Part shown: positions 47,172 through 57,902 of the stretch, in pieces
How positions within the stretch are numbered: position 1 is the stretch's first letter
Layout of the letters: each line of letters begins with the position of its first letter
Source of the DNA: Brachynemurus nebulosus
Taxonomy: Eukaryota > Arthropoda > Insecta > Neuroptera > Myrmeleontidae
Assembly (NCBI GenBank): GCA_035578155.1
Contig: JAPWDM010000074.1
Location: forward strand, 372,001 to 436,000
DNA length: 64,000 bases
Direction: 5' to 3'
Notes under the pieces: generated by a model
What the model saw: only the letters and a program-made list of their open reading frames with translations
The model's database searches: none
Told to the model about the DNA's origin: nothing
Translations under genes and position numbers: made by a program

Positions 47172-48514
47172 TTAATTACCTATAAAAATGATTGTTTCAA
47201 TTTCTTTACAGAAATTAATTTTATTAAGGGGATATGAGAAAAGCCTATGAAAGGCGTGATTGAAAAAAGCCATTTTATGAATTAAAGGGTGATTGGAATC
47301 GGATGGTATACAATGATCGGTTTGAGAAGGTTTGCGAAAAATCGAAATTTCAAAACCCATGGAAAAAACATCCTTTTTAATAGTGATGTCCAAGAAATTT
47401 AGTTTATTATCAGTTTCCAATTCCATTGTAAACTTAATGTTAGTGTGGAAAGAATTGATGAAATCTAAAAATTCCATTACATGATCTTCTGTACCGGACC
47501 AGACCACAAAAATGTCATCTACGTAACGTCTCCAAAGGCGAATATTGTGTACTAAAGGGTTACCGGAATTCAAAATTAAATTTTCCAACCAATTCATGAA
47601 AAAATTAGCGAAGAACGGAGAAGATTTTGCGCCCATGGGCAAACCACATTGTTGTGAGTAATACTTATTATTAAATTGAAAATAGTTGTTATTAAGAAGT
47701 AATTTTGCACATTGTGTCATGGCTTCCAGGTCAGGAGCATCCGGATCGTTGGCAAGGTTATTGGAGAGGAATTCTGTCAGCAATGTGAGCAATTCGCTCG
47801 TTGGAATTGAAGTGAATAAATCTTGAATGTCAAAACTGACGAAAATGTACTTGTTCGGAAAATTTAAGTTTGAAAGATCTGTAATTAAATCTTGTGCATT
47901 GTTAAGAGAATGTTTAAAACTAATGTTTGTATGATTATAAATGTTTTGTAAGAACCACGATGAGGGATTATTGAATAAACTATCTATTTGACTTACAACT
48001 GGTCTATATTTATTACCTGGTTTATGAATTTTAGGGAGGCCGTAAAGTTTGGGTGCTAATGGGTTCATTGGTAATTTAATGCATTTGAGGTTAAATTGTT
48101 TAATAAAATTTTTGAAAAGGGTTTTAATTTTTTCTGTGGGATTATTTTTTAACAATTGAAAATTTTCTGACTCTAAAAAACTTTCCATTTTACTAATGTA
48201 CTCCGTTCTAGCTAGTAAGACAATTGCATTTGCTTTATCTGACTTTGAAATAACTACATTTTCGGATTTAAGTTTCTGTCTGATTTGATTAATCATTTTT
48301 AGGTTATGGGTTGCTGTTTTATCAGATGATAAAAAATCAAAATTATTGAGAAATTTAAACAAGGGGGAAATATCCAATTAAATTTTTTAGATTGTGTGAT
48401 GACAGATGCAGAAAATTCTGTAATCTGTGTTAAAGAAATGGGGGTTTTCGGTATATATTTTAAGCCTTTGGAAAGGAAATCCAGCTCGTCAGGTTGAAAT
48501 TGTACAGAAGACAA
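47172..48514 (-). pseudogene. Reverse transcriptase of the left Penelope-like copy
   Basis: The 401-codon frame (48377-47172) shows the Penelope RT blocks in order: VVISKSDKANAIVLL, LYGLPKIHKPG followed by RPVVS, FVSFDIQDLFTSIP (first catalytic Asp), CGLPMGAKSSPFFANFFM, RRYVDDIFVVW (catalytic DD) and LNFLDITI. Upstream, 48514-48380 encodes SSVQFQPDELDFLSKGLKYIP, the usual N-terminal Penelope block, but in another frame, so there is one frameshift near 48380. The 5' end is cut at about 48516 where the inverted copy begins; the first 100 or so residues usual for the family are missing. The protein would reverse transcribe element RNA. Catalytic residues are intact, but truncation, frameshift and the terminal TAA make activity unlikely. 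Confidence 0.92.
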
Positions 48515-48524
48515 AATTTTTATA

Positions 48525-49163
48525 GGTAAACAAAATGGTTATGATTTAGATTTCCTATTCAAAATATTCACCAAACACTATAATAAACACATAGATTCCT
48601 TACTTTTTCCTAATTTGTCAAATACAAACGACCACGTCACAACGAAATATGCTTCCATCCCATTTATTTCCAAACAAGTTACTTTTTTTAAAAAACTATT
48701 CGACCAGAATTGTATACAATTAGCTTTTTCAACAAAAAACACATTATCGAATTATTTTGTTAAAACGAAAGATTCCATTTCGCCATTACAGAAATCGGGA
48801 ATATATAAGTTCACCTGCGACGAGTGCCAGTCATTTTATATTGGACAAACAGGAAGACAATTCGCAAGCCGTTTTTCCGAACATTTGTCTGCAGTAAAAT
48901 CTGCTAATACAAAAAATTTTTCAGCCATTGCTGATCACGTAGTAAATACTAATCACAATTTTCAGTTATTAAAAAATTTTGAAATCCGCCATTTTGCGAA
49001 CAAAGGCCGCACTATGGACAGCCTCGAGTCGTTACACACTGCGCAATATTTACAACAACACCATTTTTCTCTCAACGACTGCGCACTACGACCACACCTA
49101 GAAGATTCTAAAAAAGTCATGCAAATAATTTTAAATTCATTTCCAAAAGAGCATTCAACGTAG
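48525..49163 (+). pseudogene. GIY-YIG endonuclease of the right (inverted) Penelope-like copy
   Basis: This is the mirror image of the left copy. The frame is open from the junction (GKQNGYDLDFLFK at 48525) through GIYKFTC, FYIGQTGR and FASRFSEH to the stop after HST at 49163. It lacks the stop that interrupts the left copy at the equivalent position. One residue differs in the aligned endonuclease (Gln here, Lys in the left copy, right after QTGR), due to a single base. With no RT upstream, it is an EN-only fragment; whether it is transcribed is unknown. The annotated ATG at 48615 is internal to the ancestral ORF. Confidence 0.88.
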
Positions 49164-49599
49164 ACACACATATTTTTCTTGTTTTTTTGTGTCATTATTT
49201 GTGTTGTACAATCAAAAAATCAAAGATATGAAACTTCACTAAAAAAGTTTTTTAAAATTTTTTAAAATTTTTAAGTTACTCAACATTAATTTTTGTGATC
49301 GCTGATATTTAATTCAGTTTTTCAACTAGTGTGTTTTTAAATAGTTTTTTAAAGAAGTTTGAAGTATTAACATTAAAAGTTTTTGATAATTATTATGTTT
49401 GAAATCAACGATTTTGACCTCCATGTCAATTTGTGTTTGTTACATGGTGTTTTCTTTGTTCTTGTTGTTTGCACAAACTGGGTGTGCCTGTTTTTGACAA
49501 GTTTTTTAAAAATTTCTCGACTTCGAATTCCTTTGTGAATTCGTTTAATTTGTCTATTTTACGATATGATTTTTTGTTCTTGATTTCCTTTTCTTTTGC

Positions 49600-49640
49600 T
49601 ATGATCTTTGATAATGGTCATATTGACCGAAACATGTAAG
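49600..49640 (+). other. Conserved stem-loop near the Penelope 3' end
   Basis: TTGATAATGGTCATATTGACCGAAACATG can form a 5-bp stem (GGTCA/TGACC) flanked by TGATAA and GAAAC. The mirror copy is at about 46066-46105. Penelope-like elements are known to carry hammerhead-type ribozyme motifs with CTGATGA and GAAA flanking a stem. Here the core reads TGATAA and has an extra T, so at most it is a degenerate version. Confidence 0.35.
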
Positions 49641-49846
49641 ATGATTCCTTAAATTATAATTTTTGATTTTATTTTTATTTATTTTTATTCTATTTATTGT
49701 TGCTATGAGCACTTGATCTGTTACCAGACGTATATGTAACTCATTTTGTGATTTACGACGTTGGTTTTTGATTTTTACAATTTTGCAGGAAGTCGTTCAA
49801 ACAATTTTTCATATTATTTAATTTCACCTGCAGTTGATATTTCTAA

Positions 49847-49859
49847 GATATTCACTAAA

Positions 49860-49929
<70 letters not shown>

Positions 49930-50070
49930 GTGTTCCCAAGATAACTCTCGAACGAAACGTCTAACGCTTATGAAATTTTGTATGCGGACTGGATTCTGAA
50001 TTGGCTTGGCTAAGTTCGTTAGCCAGACACGTCGGATGCCCAGAAGTAGGTTTTCTGGCCATTTTTTATC
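49847..50070 (-). repeat. Repeat D, copy 2, left half with (TA)n
   Basis: In reverse orientation this matches 9433-9640: the (TA)n tract, GATAACTCTCGAACGAAACG, GTTAGCCAGACACGTC and GATGCCCAGAAGTAGGTTTT. It begins with the second copy of the 12-bp duplication (49847-49858). Confidence 0.82.
49863..49925. repeat. (TA)n microsatellite inside repeat D copy 2
   Basis: About 31 TA units at the same internal position as in copy 1 (9569-9633). The Penelope-like insertion lies only a few bases from it. Confidence 0.96.
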
Positions 50071-50902
50071 ATTCGATCCTATCATAAGGCAGTTCGATTT
50101 TTACATCGTTGAAAAGGAAAAAAAAATTATGAAGAAAATATTCTTATAATTTTCTTTCTATTTTAAGTATTTTTCGAGAAAATGTAAATTTTCACTTTTA
50201 TTCTTTCTTTGTTAGTCTAATAAGTAATTTATATTTATATCTCAGTTCTTTATGAAGTATAAAAATATTTCACTTTTTTATTAAAGAATTTTGTGAGAAC
50301 AAGTGAAAACTATTCACATATATGTGATATAACACACATACATGTATAGAGTTTTGTTTCTCATTTATTGCATTATAATTAGCATGGTTCTATCCCATGT
50401 TAAAAAATGTAAATTAAACAGATTTTCTAAGCTAATGTAATGAAGAATTTTTTTTTTTTTATTGAATTTTTAAGTAAACAAGAAATTGAAGATTATGTTA
50501 TGATATAAATATTATTAAATATGAAACAAAACAAAATATGTACAATGTACATATGTATGTACGGAAAAATATTTTGAATCGATTTTGAAAATTTTTCCAC
50601 TAATAATTAATAATGTTAAAAAATTAAACCATTTCAAATGGATTTAAGGTATTTTATGTGAGGTCAAGGTTTTCGGGACCTAAAAAGGCCAGAAATTAAT
50701 TAACCAATCGATTTTAAAAATTTTTTCACAGTTAGTAAGTTAAAGTATTTGAATTAATTAATTAAATGATGTCCGCAAGAAGCTTACGGACTGCCATAAG
50801 TTATATGAGATCCTTAGAACCCTTTTCTTACTGTTAGAGTACTAGACTTGTATGAGTTTCGCCAGGATTTACTGATCCCATAGTTGTAAAAAATAAACTA
50901 AA

Positions 50903-52100
50903 CGACCAATTATAAAAATTTCTTCACTGTTACAGAGCTAAACTATTTTAGATAGATTTAGAATACATTATGTAAGGTCCGCCAGGGTCCACAGGACCCA
51001 AAAGTGTCAAAAATAAACTAACTGACCGATTTTGAAAATTTTTTCACTGTTACAGAGCTAAACTATTTTAGATAAATATCGATTACGTTATGTAAGGTCC
51101 GCCTCGGTCCATAGGACCCAAAAGTGTCAAAAATAAACTGCCTGATCGATTTTGAAAATTTTTTCACTATTACAGAGCTAAACTGTTTTAGATAAATATA
51201 GATTCCGTTATGTAAGGTCTGCCAGAGTCCATAGGATCCAGAAGTGTCAAAAATAAACTAACTGACCGATTTTGAAAATTTTTTCACTGTTACAGAGCTA
51301 AACTATTTTAGATAAATATAAATTACGTTATGTAAGGTCCACCAAGGTCCATAGAACCCAAAAGTGTCAAAAATAAACTAACTGACCGATTTTGAAAATT
51401 TTTTCACTGTTACAGAGCTAAACTATTTTAGATAAATATAGATTACGTTATGTAAGGTCTGCCAGGGTCCATGGGTCCAAAAGTGTCAAAAATAAACTAA
51501 CCGACCGATTTTGAAAATTTTTTCACTGTTACAGAGCTAAACTATTTTAGATAAATATAGATTACGTTATGTAAGGTCTGCCAGGGTCCATGGGATCCAA
51601 AAGTGTCAAAAATAAACTAACCGACCGATTTTGAAAATTTTTTCACTGTTGGGGAACTAAGCTATTTTAGATAGACATACATTACGTTATTTAGGGTCCG
51701 CCAGGGTCCATGGGACCCAAAAGTGGTAAAAATAAACTAACCGACCGATTTTGAAAATTTTTTCACTGTTACAGAGCTAAACTATTTTAGATAAATATAG
51801 ATTACGCTATGTAAAGTCTGCCAGGGTCCATCGGATCCAAAAGTGTCAAAAATAAACTAACCGACCGATTTTGAAAATTTTTTCACTGTTGGGGAGCTAA
51901 GCCATTTTAGATACATATAGATTACGTTATGTAAGGTCTGAAGTGTCAGTAGGACCTAAAAGTGTCAAAAATAAAATAACTGACCGATTTTGAAACTTTT
52001 TTACTATTACCGAGGTAAACTATTTTAGATAGGTACAGGTTGTGTTATCTGAGATCCACAACTGTCCTGCGGATGCAAATGCGGCGTAGAATGCTACACA
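50903..52100 (+). repeat. 120-bp tandem array, 10 units (TR copy 2)
   Basis: Units start near 50903, 51023, 51143, 51263, 51383, 51502, 51622, 51742, 51862 and 51981, so the period is 119-120. Central units are nearly identical and outer ones diverged. Variant units with GGGGAACTAAGC or GGGGAGCTAAGCC lie at 51622-51742 and 51862-51981; the first corresponds to the variant unit in copy 1 (16740-16860), sharing TTACGTTATTTAGGGTCC and AGTGGTAAAA. Confidence 0.93.
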
Positions 52101-52107
52101 ACGGGTT

Positions 52108-52111
<4 letters not shown>

Positions 52112-52168
<57 letters not shown>
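52112..52168. repeat. (TA)n microsatellite inside TR copy 2
   Basis: About 28 TA units after ACAACGGGTTTTGAA, at the same place as in TR copy 1. Confidence 0.96.
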
Positions 52169-52171
<3 letters not shown>

Positions 52172-52519
52172 CATAAAGTCCGCCTAGAATATGCGGTCGA
52201 GCTGATTTTTTAATGAGGTCCACCGGGATCTTGCAGATCCGAAAACGCCAGTAATAAGCTATCCAACCGATGCTAAAAAATTTCTCACTGCTAGAGAACT
52301 AAATTATTTTAGATGGATACAACTATGCTGCACAAAATTCGTTCGGGTTCTTGGGTCCCCAAAAATACCAAAACTAATTACCCAGCCGATTTTAAAAATT
52401 CTTTTACTCTTAGAAAGCTAAACTATTTTAAATAGGTACAGGTCTTAGATGAGATCCGCCTGTGCCCAAGATTTGGAAATTCGCTATGTTATGCAGATGC
52501 TGCGACAGGGGTATTTTCA

Positions 52520-53002
52520 ATGTCATTCTAGTTTTTTCGTAATAATTTACTGTTTTCGAATAAAAACGAACAGTTCCAAATTGCAACAATTTTTTTAAAT
52601 GTAATTTTTTCCATTTGATGACGAAGGGAGAAACTGCCGCCGGTAGGCTAAATATTAAACCACACCTGCATTTGATTTCCAAATAAAATAAACAATTTAA
52701 TAAAAATAAGATGATATATTAAGTATTTGATCATCACTAGTTCTTAACACATTATATTTTTCTTTGGGTTGACAGCTTAAAAACTAGAGGGAGTTAAATT
52801 TTCACGTAATTTGTCATAATAATCCAAATATCCGATATTCGAACTGTTAAAAATTCTATTCTCTTGTTTTCTCACTGTGTATTCTATACGTATTTGGCTA
52901 TATTTTTTTAAAAATTGTGTTTCTATCTATTTTGCTAATATTGCAACGCACTTCAGTAGTTTTATTTGGTCATTATGCAGTCTAGGTTATCAATAAATCT
53001 CC
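52520..53002. other. AT-rich sequence, nothing recognised
   Basis: No gene or repeat structure could be supported. Confidence 0.5.
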
Positions 53003-53291
53003 ATATCGTCGGGGATATTGCAAATCCGCGTATATACCATAGGTAAAGAACGCGTATCTACATTAGACCTGACCACATACGCGGGATCGCCACTTGCCGG
53101 CAGTGGATCTGCGGTATTGCTATTGGGCGATTCCTTGCTCTCCGTTAGTCGAACAAAGTATCTATCAAAGAGGTAGCTGCTAATCAGGTTCCTGCGTTCA
53201 TTGCCTGCGAATTTTTAAATTGGCTACATTTGTCAAATACGCGGAATTATCCAATGCTAGTTACGCGTATTTGCACTATCCCCGACGATAT
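53003..53291. mobile_element. MITE with CGTCGGGGATA terminal inverted repeats
   Basis: The 281-bp element (53007-53287) has 26-bp terminal inverted repeats with 24 matches (CGTCGGGGATAnTGCAAATn, then CGCGTA). ATAT flanks both ends, giving a possible 4-bp or shorter duplication. The interior is GC-richer than its surroundings and contains GATCGCCACTTGCCGGCAGTGG, a small palindrome. It has no coding sequence. Superfamily not assigned. Confidence 0.85.
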
Positions 53292-53954
53292 ATAGTATGC
53301 TCAGACATACACAAACCAATTCCTTAATAAGTCTAATATTTATTTTGAGTATCTACGATAGAAACTAATTCAAAAGTAGTTTTTTTATTCGCAAAATGGA
53401 CTATTGAGCTACACCACTTTAGTAGCTTCAGAACTATGACAATGGTGGCTTTTGTTAATTACCAGCAGTCCAATATTTTGCGCAACTCAATGAACGTTAA
53501 TGAGCTTTATTTGGAACCTTAAATTTGGAATTAATAAATATATTTTGATCGGTTTCTTATATAAATAGAATAATAAGAATAAATACTTCCCTTTATATAA
53601 ATAGATAGTTACAGCACGCTAGTATTTAGAATCTTCATGTATTTCATCTGGCTGTTGTATGACGGGAGTACTAAGCCTTTCTGAGGGGATTAAAGTAGAT
53701 GTTATCGGTAGCGGTGAAAACCCCACAGAAAGGCCGGTGTTGGAACTCCTCATCACTACGGTCGAGTTGCGGGAATTTAAGAGTCTACACTGTTCACTCA
53801 ATAAAATAATGTAGCTTCATTTTAACAATTTTATTAACAGAACCAATAAATAAATAACAATTACAAGACATAAAACGGGAATCGCTTCCCCAAATAAACA
53901 AACAGATAAACTTATATAAAAGGAAGATAAAAATGGAAAGAATTAGGACTTACC
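53292..53954 (-). other. Mixed sequence with an unrecognised 60-codon minus-strand frame
   Basis: The frame at 53619-53801 (-) is Ser/Thr/Pro-rich and lies in a slightly GC-richer patch. It might be the C-terminal tail of a degraded retroelement polyprotein, but I see no diagnostic motif. Confidence 0.25.
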
Positions 53955-54323
53955 TAGACACAAGTTATTCCCGTTATTTGATTACAAGCTCTTGCTATTG
54001 GCCATCAAAAGAAACTTCCCAACTCCGACCCTTAGTATGTTAAATAACCCATTAGAGCCCATTTCCCTCTGCTAGTTACTAGCCACCCTCTGCTAGCAAC
54101 TACCTACCGCCTCCAATGCTCTTCTCTACTCCATACTTACTTCTCGACTTCTTCTTGACCTCTTTCCTTCGACTACTCTCCAAATATCGTTTTTTACGTT
54201 TCTTTTATATTACTATTTGATCCACATAATTACGTCATTTTTACTAGAGTCAGCAGAAAGTATGGAGTAGTAAATCGTCGATATTTTTTTTGGTTTACTG
54301 GCCTCGTTAACAACTTGTGTCTA
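53955..54323. mobile_element. Candidate MITE with TAGACACAAGTT inverted ends
   Basis: TAGACACAAGTT at 53955-53966 is mirrored exactly by AACTTGTGTCTA at 54312-54323, and the next few bases (ATT/GTT) are similar. The length is 369 bp, non-coding. No clear target-site duplication beyond a possible TA. Confidence 0.45.
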
Positions 54324-54865
54324 AAAAAATGGCTACCGATTGCAACACGGCCATAAAACGCATTATGTAATCTGTAACATATTTTTCAAGAAGTACCTAC
54401 ATATCGAGATTTTTATTTCTTCTAAAAGCTGTCCTTCGTAATTTTTGGTTAGCTGTGTACATGTATATCTGAGTAATTTTAAATTTGTTCTTATATAACA
54501 TCCACCAACGGTACGTGCATTATAGTAAAATAGAGTTTCCATTTTCATTGGGGGAAAATGAAAATCTAGGCAGACAGGCAAACAACCAGAGAGATGTAAT
54601 AATAAATTAGATAATGTATAATCATTTTAACAAAAGTATATATAAAGATTTTGTTTGATTTATAACTTGTTCTGTGCCGCTTTTCAATTAAATTTTTCCT
54701 TTTTTTTTCATTATTATATATATTATTTAATCTGACTCCCAGGTAAGTAAATTGCCTTCTGTTTATTTTAATGATATTTTCTGTATTTGTAGTAGGGAAC
54801 GCATGTTTATTATTATCTCAGCAGGACCGTTATATGTAGAAAAATAAATATGAAGGTGTGAGCAA
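54324..54865. other. AT-rich sequence, nothing recognised
   Basis: No gene or repeat structure could be supported. Confidence 0.5.
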
Positions 54866-55000
54866 AATTGAAAATTCAACTATTACAGCTAGTGTGATGA
54901 TCAGTCGTGGGCGCAGGACTGAGAAAAAAGTTCCTACTATCTTGGATAAGTTCATCAACCAGCCACGTCTTTCTCCAGAACCTGGCCCTTTCTCGTCAAA
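54866..55000 (-). repeat. Possible diverged third copy of repeat D (no (TA)n)
   Basis: AAATTCAACTATTACAG near 54869 and GGATAAGTTCATCAACCAGCCACGTC near 54940 recall the two flanking parts of repeat D (AAATTCAGCTATTACAG and GGCTAAGTTCGTTAGCCAGACACGTC) in the same order, with the central (TA)n part missing. The 108-codon frame at 54858-55184 overlaps it and has no known domain. Confidence 0.35.
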
Positions 55001-55169
55001 CGATGCATTTCTTTGCCAAAACTCAAAAGTTTTCCACATTTTCTGTACACTTTCTGAAGACAGAGGAAAATATCACATAAGGGAGATCTTGATAAATAGG
55101 CTAAAAAAAAAATATTCATTTTTTCCAAAAATAGAATTGACGAACGAAAAACTAGTCTTTTACTTTCTC

Positions 55170-55260
55170 CGGGCCCCTAATTGAGGCTGTGAGTGCCCTT
55201 TGTAGACCAAGGCCCCGGGTAATTGGCCTACCTGTCCTACCCTCTCGAGGGCACTGGTCA
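55170..55260. repeat. GC-rich fragment similar in type to 1119-1225
   Basis: CCGGGCCCCTAATTGAGGC at the left and GGCCCCGGGTAATTGGCC at the right can pair in part. It recalls the block near 1130-1200. No family is assigned. Confidence 0.3.
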
Positions 55261-56256
55261 CTACGAATGTAAGTAAACATTTATAATTTTTTCCCTAATG
55301 ATAATATGGTCATATGGAAGCAGTGTAATGTTAGGTTTAGAAAAATTTAGGATTAAAATTTATGAGAAGTATCAGCTCAAAATTTAATTTTTATTTTTCT
55401 TTGGATAAAGAAATTTTATAATTGACCTTGCCACATGTAGTCTATTTGTTTCATTTCTGCGAGAGTTGGTCGATTATATTAACGAGTATGATTTATTTTG
55501 GCAAAATGCGAGGTATTTCATATCTTTCTGCATAATTTTACTTATCTTAAGGTCCATTCTAGCTGGGGCTCCATGATGCTGGCACACCCTCCAAAAAGAT
55601 AAACATTGAAAAAATTTTGTCTAATAGGTCACATATTGGTCATAATTGGTCACTTAGTTCCACTAATTGGTCAGCAATAGAAAATTTTTAAATGAATTTT
55701 GAAAAATTTGTAAAAATTTCAAGGTCACTCAAAAATTTTGGCACACCATCTAAAGAAAAAAACAAAAATAATAAGAGCAATCGTTAGGATTTTAAGCCCT
55801 GATAATTGGTCAGTTAAAATAAAAAATTGGTCAGGTCCCCAGGATTTTAAAAAAATTAAAAAAGGCTTTTTCATACTGTGACGCATGCGCGAAATCTCTA
55901 CTGGTGAATCTAGCTGTCAGTAAATTTAGTCGATACCTTGAATTTTTCAATAGGATAGAGCCACCAGTATTCGACCAGCCTATTAGCCTATATTAGCATT
56001 ATTTTTGTATACTGAAGCATTTATTAAAAAAATATTGATTTTAAATCAAAATTGCAATTAAAGTATCATTTTTTTCTATGTAAATTATGTATTTATTTAT
56101 TTTCATTAAAATTTTCAATAAAATTGAAAATAATCTACAAACACTGATTAAATATTTATTGTTTTTATTTCAACTTTATTTTTTGTTTTTTTTTTTTTGG
56201 TAATTAATTTAATTTTTAATTTAATTATCAATTGTTTTATTATACACATTCTTAAG

Positions 56257-56480
56257 TATACCCCATTTCAAATACAATTGATCATGAGTCATCGTTAAAA
56301 AATTAAATAATTCTTATATTCGAAACAAATTATGTAATCTTCTATTCTTTTCTTAAAACAAACTGTAAATTTAAAATTTACGTAAATGCGACAATGAAAG
56401 AGATAAAGTCAAGAAAACGGAAATTATTTAAATTCAAAGTGATGAAGCATGGTTAAATTTAAGTGAAATGAACCATACTA
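56257..56480 (+). repeat. Repeat E, copy 2
   Basis: Same orientation as 10355-10578, with the same landmarks. It lies in the FB1 loop, either as a later insertion or as a part of the element that was also dispersed elsewhere. Confidence 0.75.
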
Positions 56481-56584
56481 TAAGATCTTTAATTAAGGAA
56501 TATTGGAATATTTTTCCACACAAATTTGCCCTACTATATTTCTTGGAAAATAAATGTTATTTCCTTAGAACCCATTGTTAGGGC

Positions 56585-56880
56585 TCTGCGATCTTAGCAC
56601 CCCAAATGTGAGATTTCGAATGACCAGTTACATCATTCAAAAGGTCAGAAATTGGTCATAAAAGGTCAACTGGTTTCATTAATTTGTCAGCGATAGAAAA
56701 TTTTTTACTAAGGTTTAAAGTACTTTCAAGGTCAATCAAAAAATTTTAGCACCTCATATGTGAAATTTCGGATAAACAATTAGATCATTTAAAAGGTCCG
56801 AAATTGGTCATAAAAGATCAACTGGTTTGATTAATTGGACAGCGAAAGAAAATTCTTTCTTAATTTAATAATTTTATTCT
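56585..56880 (+). repeat. Two ~160-bp direct repeats in the FB1 loop
   Basis: Both copies contain AGAAATTGGTCATAAAAGGTC-like text, a TTAATTTGTCAGCGATAGAAAA-like segment and a TTTAGCACCTCATATGTGA-like start. A third, more diverged version is in the arms (55575-55760). FB1 thus seems built from copies of one unit. Confidence 0.75.
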
Positions 56881-57902
56881 TCATTAAAATGCCTTTATAT
56901 ATAAAAATAATGCTAATATAGGCTGGTCGAATACTGATGGCTTTACCCTATTGAAAAATTCAACGTATCGACTAGATTTACTGACAGTTAGATTTACCAG
57001 TAGAGATTTTGCGCATGTGCCACAGAATGAAAAAGCTTTTTGAATTTTTTTTTAAATTCTGGAGACGACCAATTTTTTATTTTAACTGACCAATTATCAG
57101 GGTTTAAAATCCTATCGATTGCTCTTATTATTTTTGTTTTTTATGTACCGAACAACTTCGTGCAAGTTCGGTACATAATAAGATTGGATTGTGTAGAATG
57201 AATAATTATTGAGTTTTACATCCATATTGAATAAACGCAAGAGGTATTGCTTGTGTATTGTATGTATTTCATGTACCTGTGAACTCTATAGTTCGATTAA
57301 ACGATTAAGACTTGTAACAGTACTGCTATCTAGCGATGTATATAAGTATTTCAAAGTAACTGGTATTGTTCAAAGTACATAACTGGTATTGGGGACGCAA
57401 ACCCCGAGTAAGCAGTGAATAGTAATGACGAACAGAAAAAGGAAGTTTGAAATGGCGGATTGATAATGAGTTAAGTTAGAAACTGTTTTGGAAAATTAAC
57501 AAAAAATTTATATTAAAAAAAAATATTTAAAAATAAAATATTATAAAAAATAATCAACCAATATATTTGAAATTATAAAAACAAAAGGAAAACCAATAAA
57601 TAAAATATTATCATTACTTAAACCAAAAGAAAACAAAATTAATAAAATACATGTGCTTTCGTGTTTAACCTACAAGAGAATATTATATTTTTTTTTTTTA
57701 AATATTCCCTGTGTTTCATTTATCTACCTTGGAACCATAAAATCTACATCAAGAAAATCTTCCAGTTACGATAAACTCATTAGAAATAACTTTTGTGATA
57801 TAATAAATACGTTGTCTTTGTAATTTTGTGTTTCTAATAAAAAAAATCCTAGTTAATATTTTTTAAACCTTTATTTATTTCTAATTTTTATTATATACAT
57901 AA

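Larger units (their letters stand above)
45888..49846. mobile_element. Penelope-like element, head-to-head inverted dimer
   Basis: The insertion has two arms of about 1289 bp (45885-47173 and 48532-49820) that mirror each other with no net indel; position sums stay at 95705 along the arms. I found one coding difference plus two bases at 47174-47175/48530-48531. The left copy (minus strand) carries reverse transcriptase and GIY-YIG endonuclease. The right copy (plus strand) keeps only the endonuclease end. The two 5' ends meet at about 48516, with a shared TTTTTATAGGTAA segment. A 12-bp duplication (GATATTCACTAA) flanks the whole, so it was inserted as one unit. A 26-bp tail at 49821-49846 is present on the right only. 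Penelope-like elements are known to form tandem and inverted partial copies. Confidence 0.9.
50118..52519 (+). mobile_element. TR element, copy 2
   Basis: In direct orientation relative to copy 1 (15482-17692), with the same left start (AATTATGAAGAAAATATTC), internal order and right end (GACAGGGGTATTTT). It is longer mainly because its array has ten rather than eight units, while its (TA)n tract is about half as long. The left edge abuts repeat D copy 2. Copies differ by scattered substitutions and small indels (about 90% identity by eye). No protein is encoded. Confidence 0.8.

Noticed and set aside
49600..49640. Functional hammerhead ribozyme
   Set aside because: The core reads TGATAA with an extra base before the stem, so conserved core positions are not met; kept only as a stem-loop.
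54858..55184. 108-codon plus-strand frame as a gene
   Set aside because: It overlaps a stretch resembling diverged repeat D and a GC-rich repeat fragment; no protein motif is visible.
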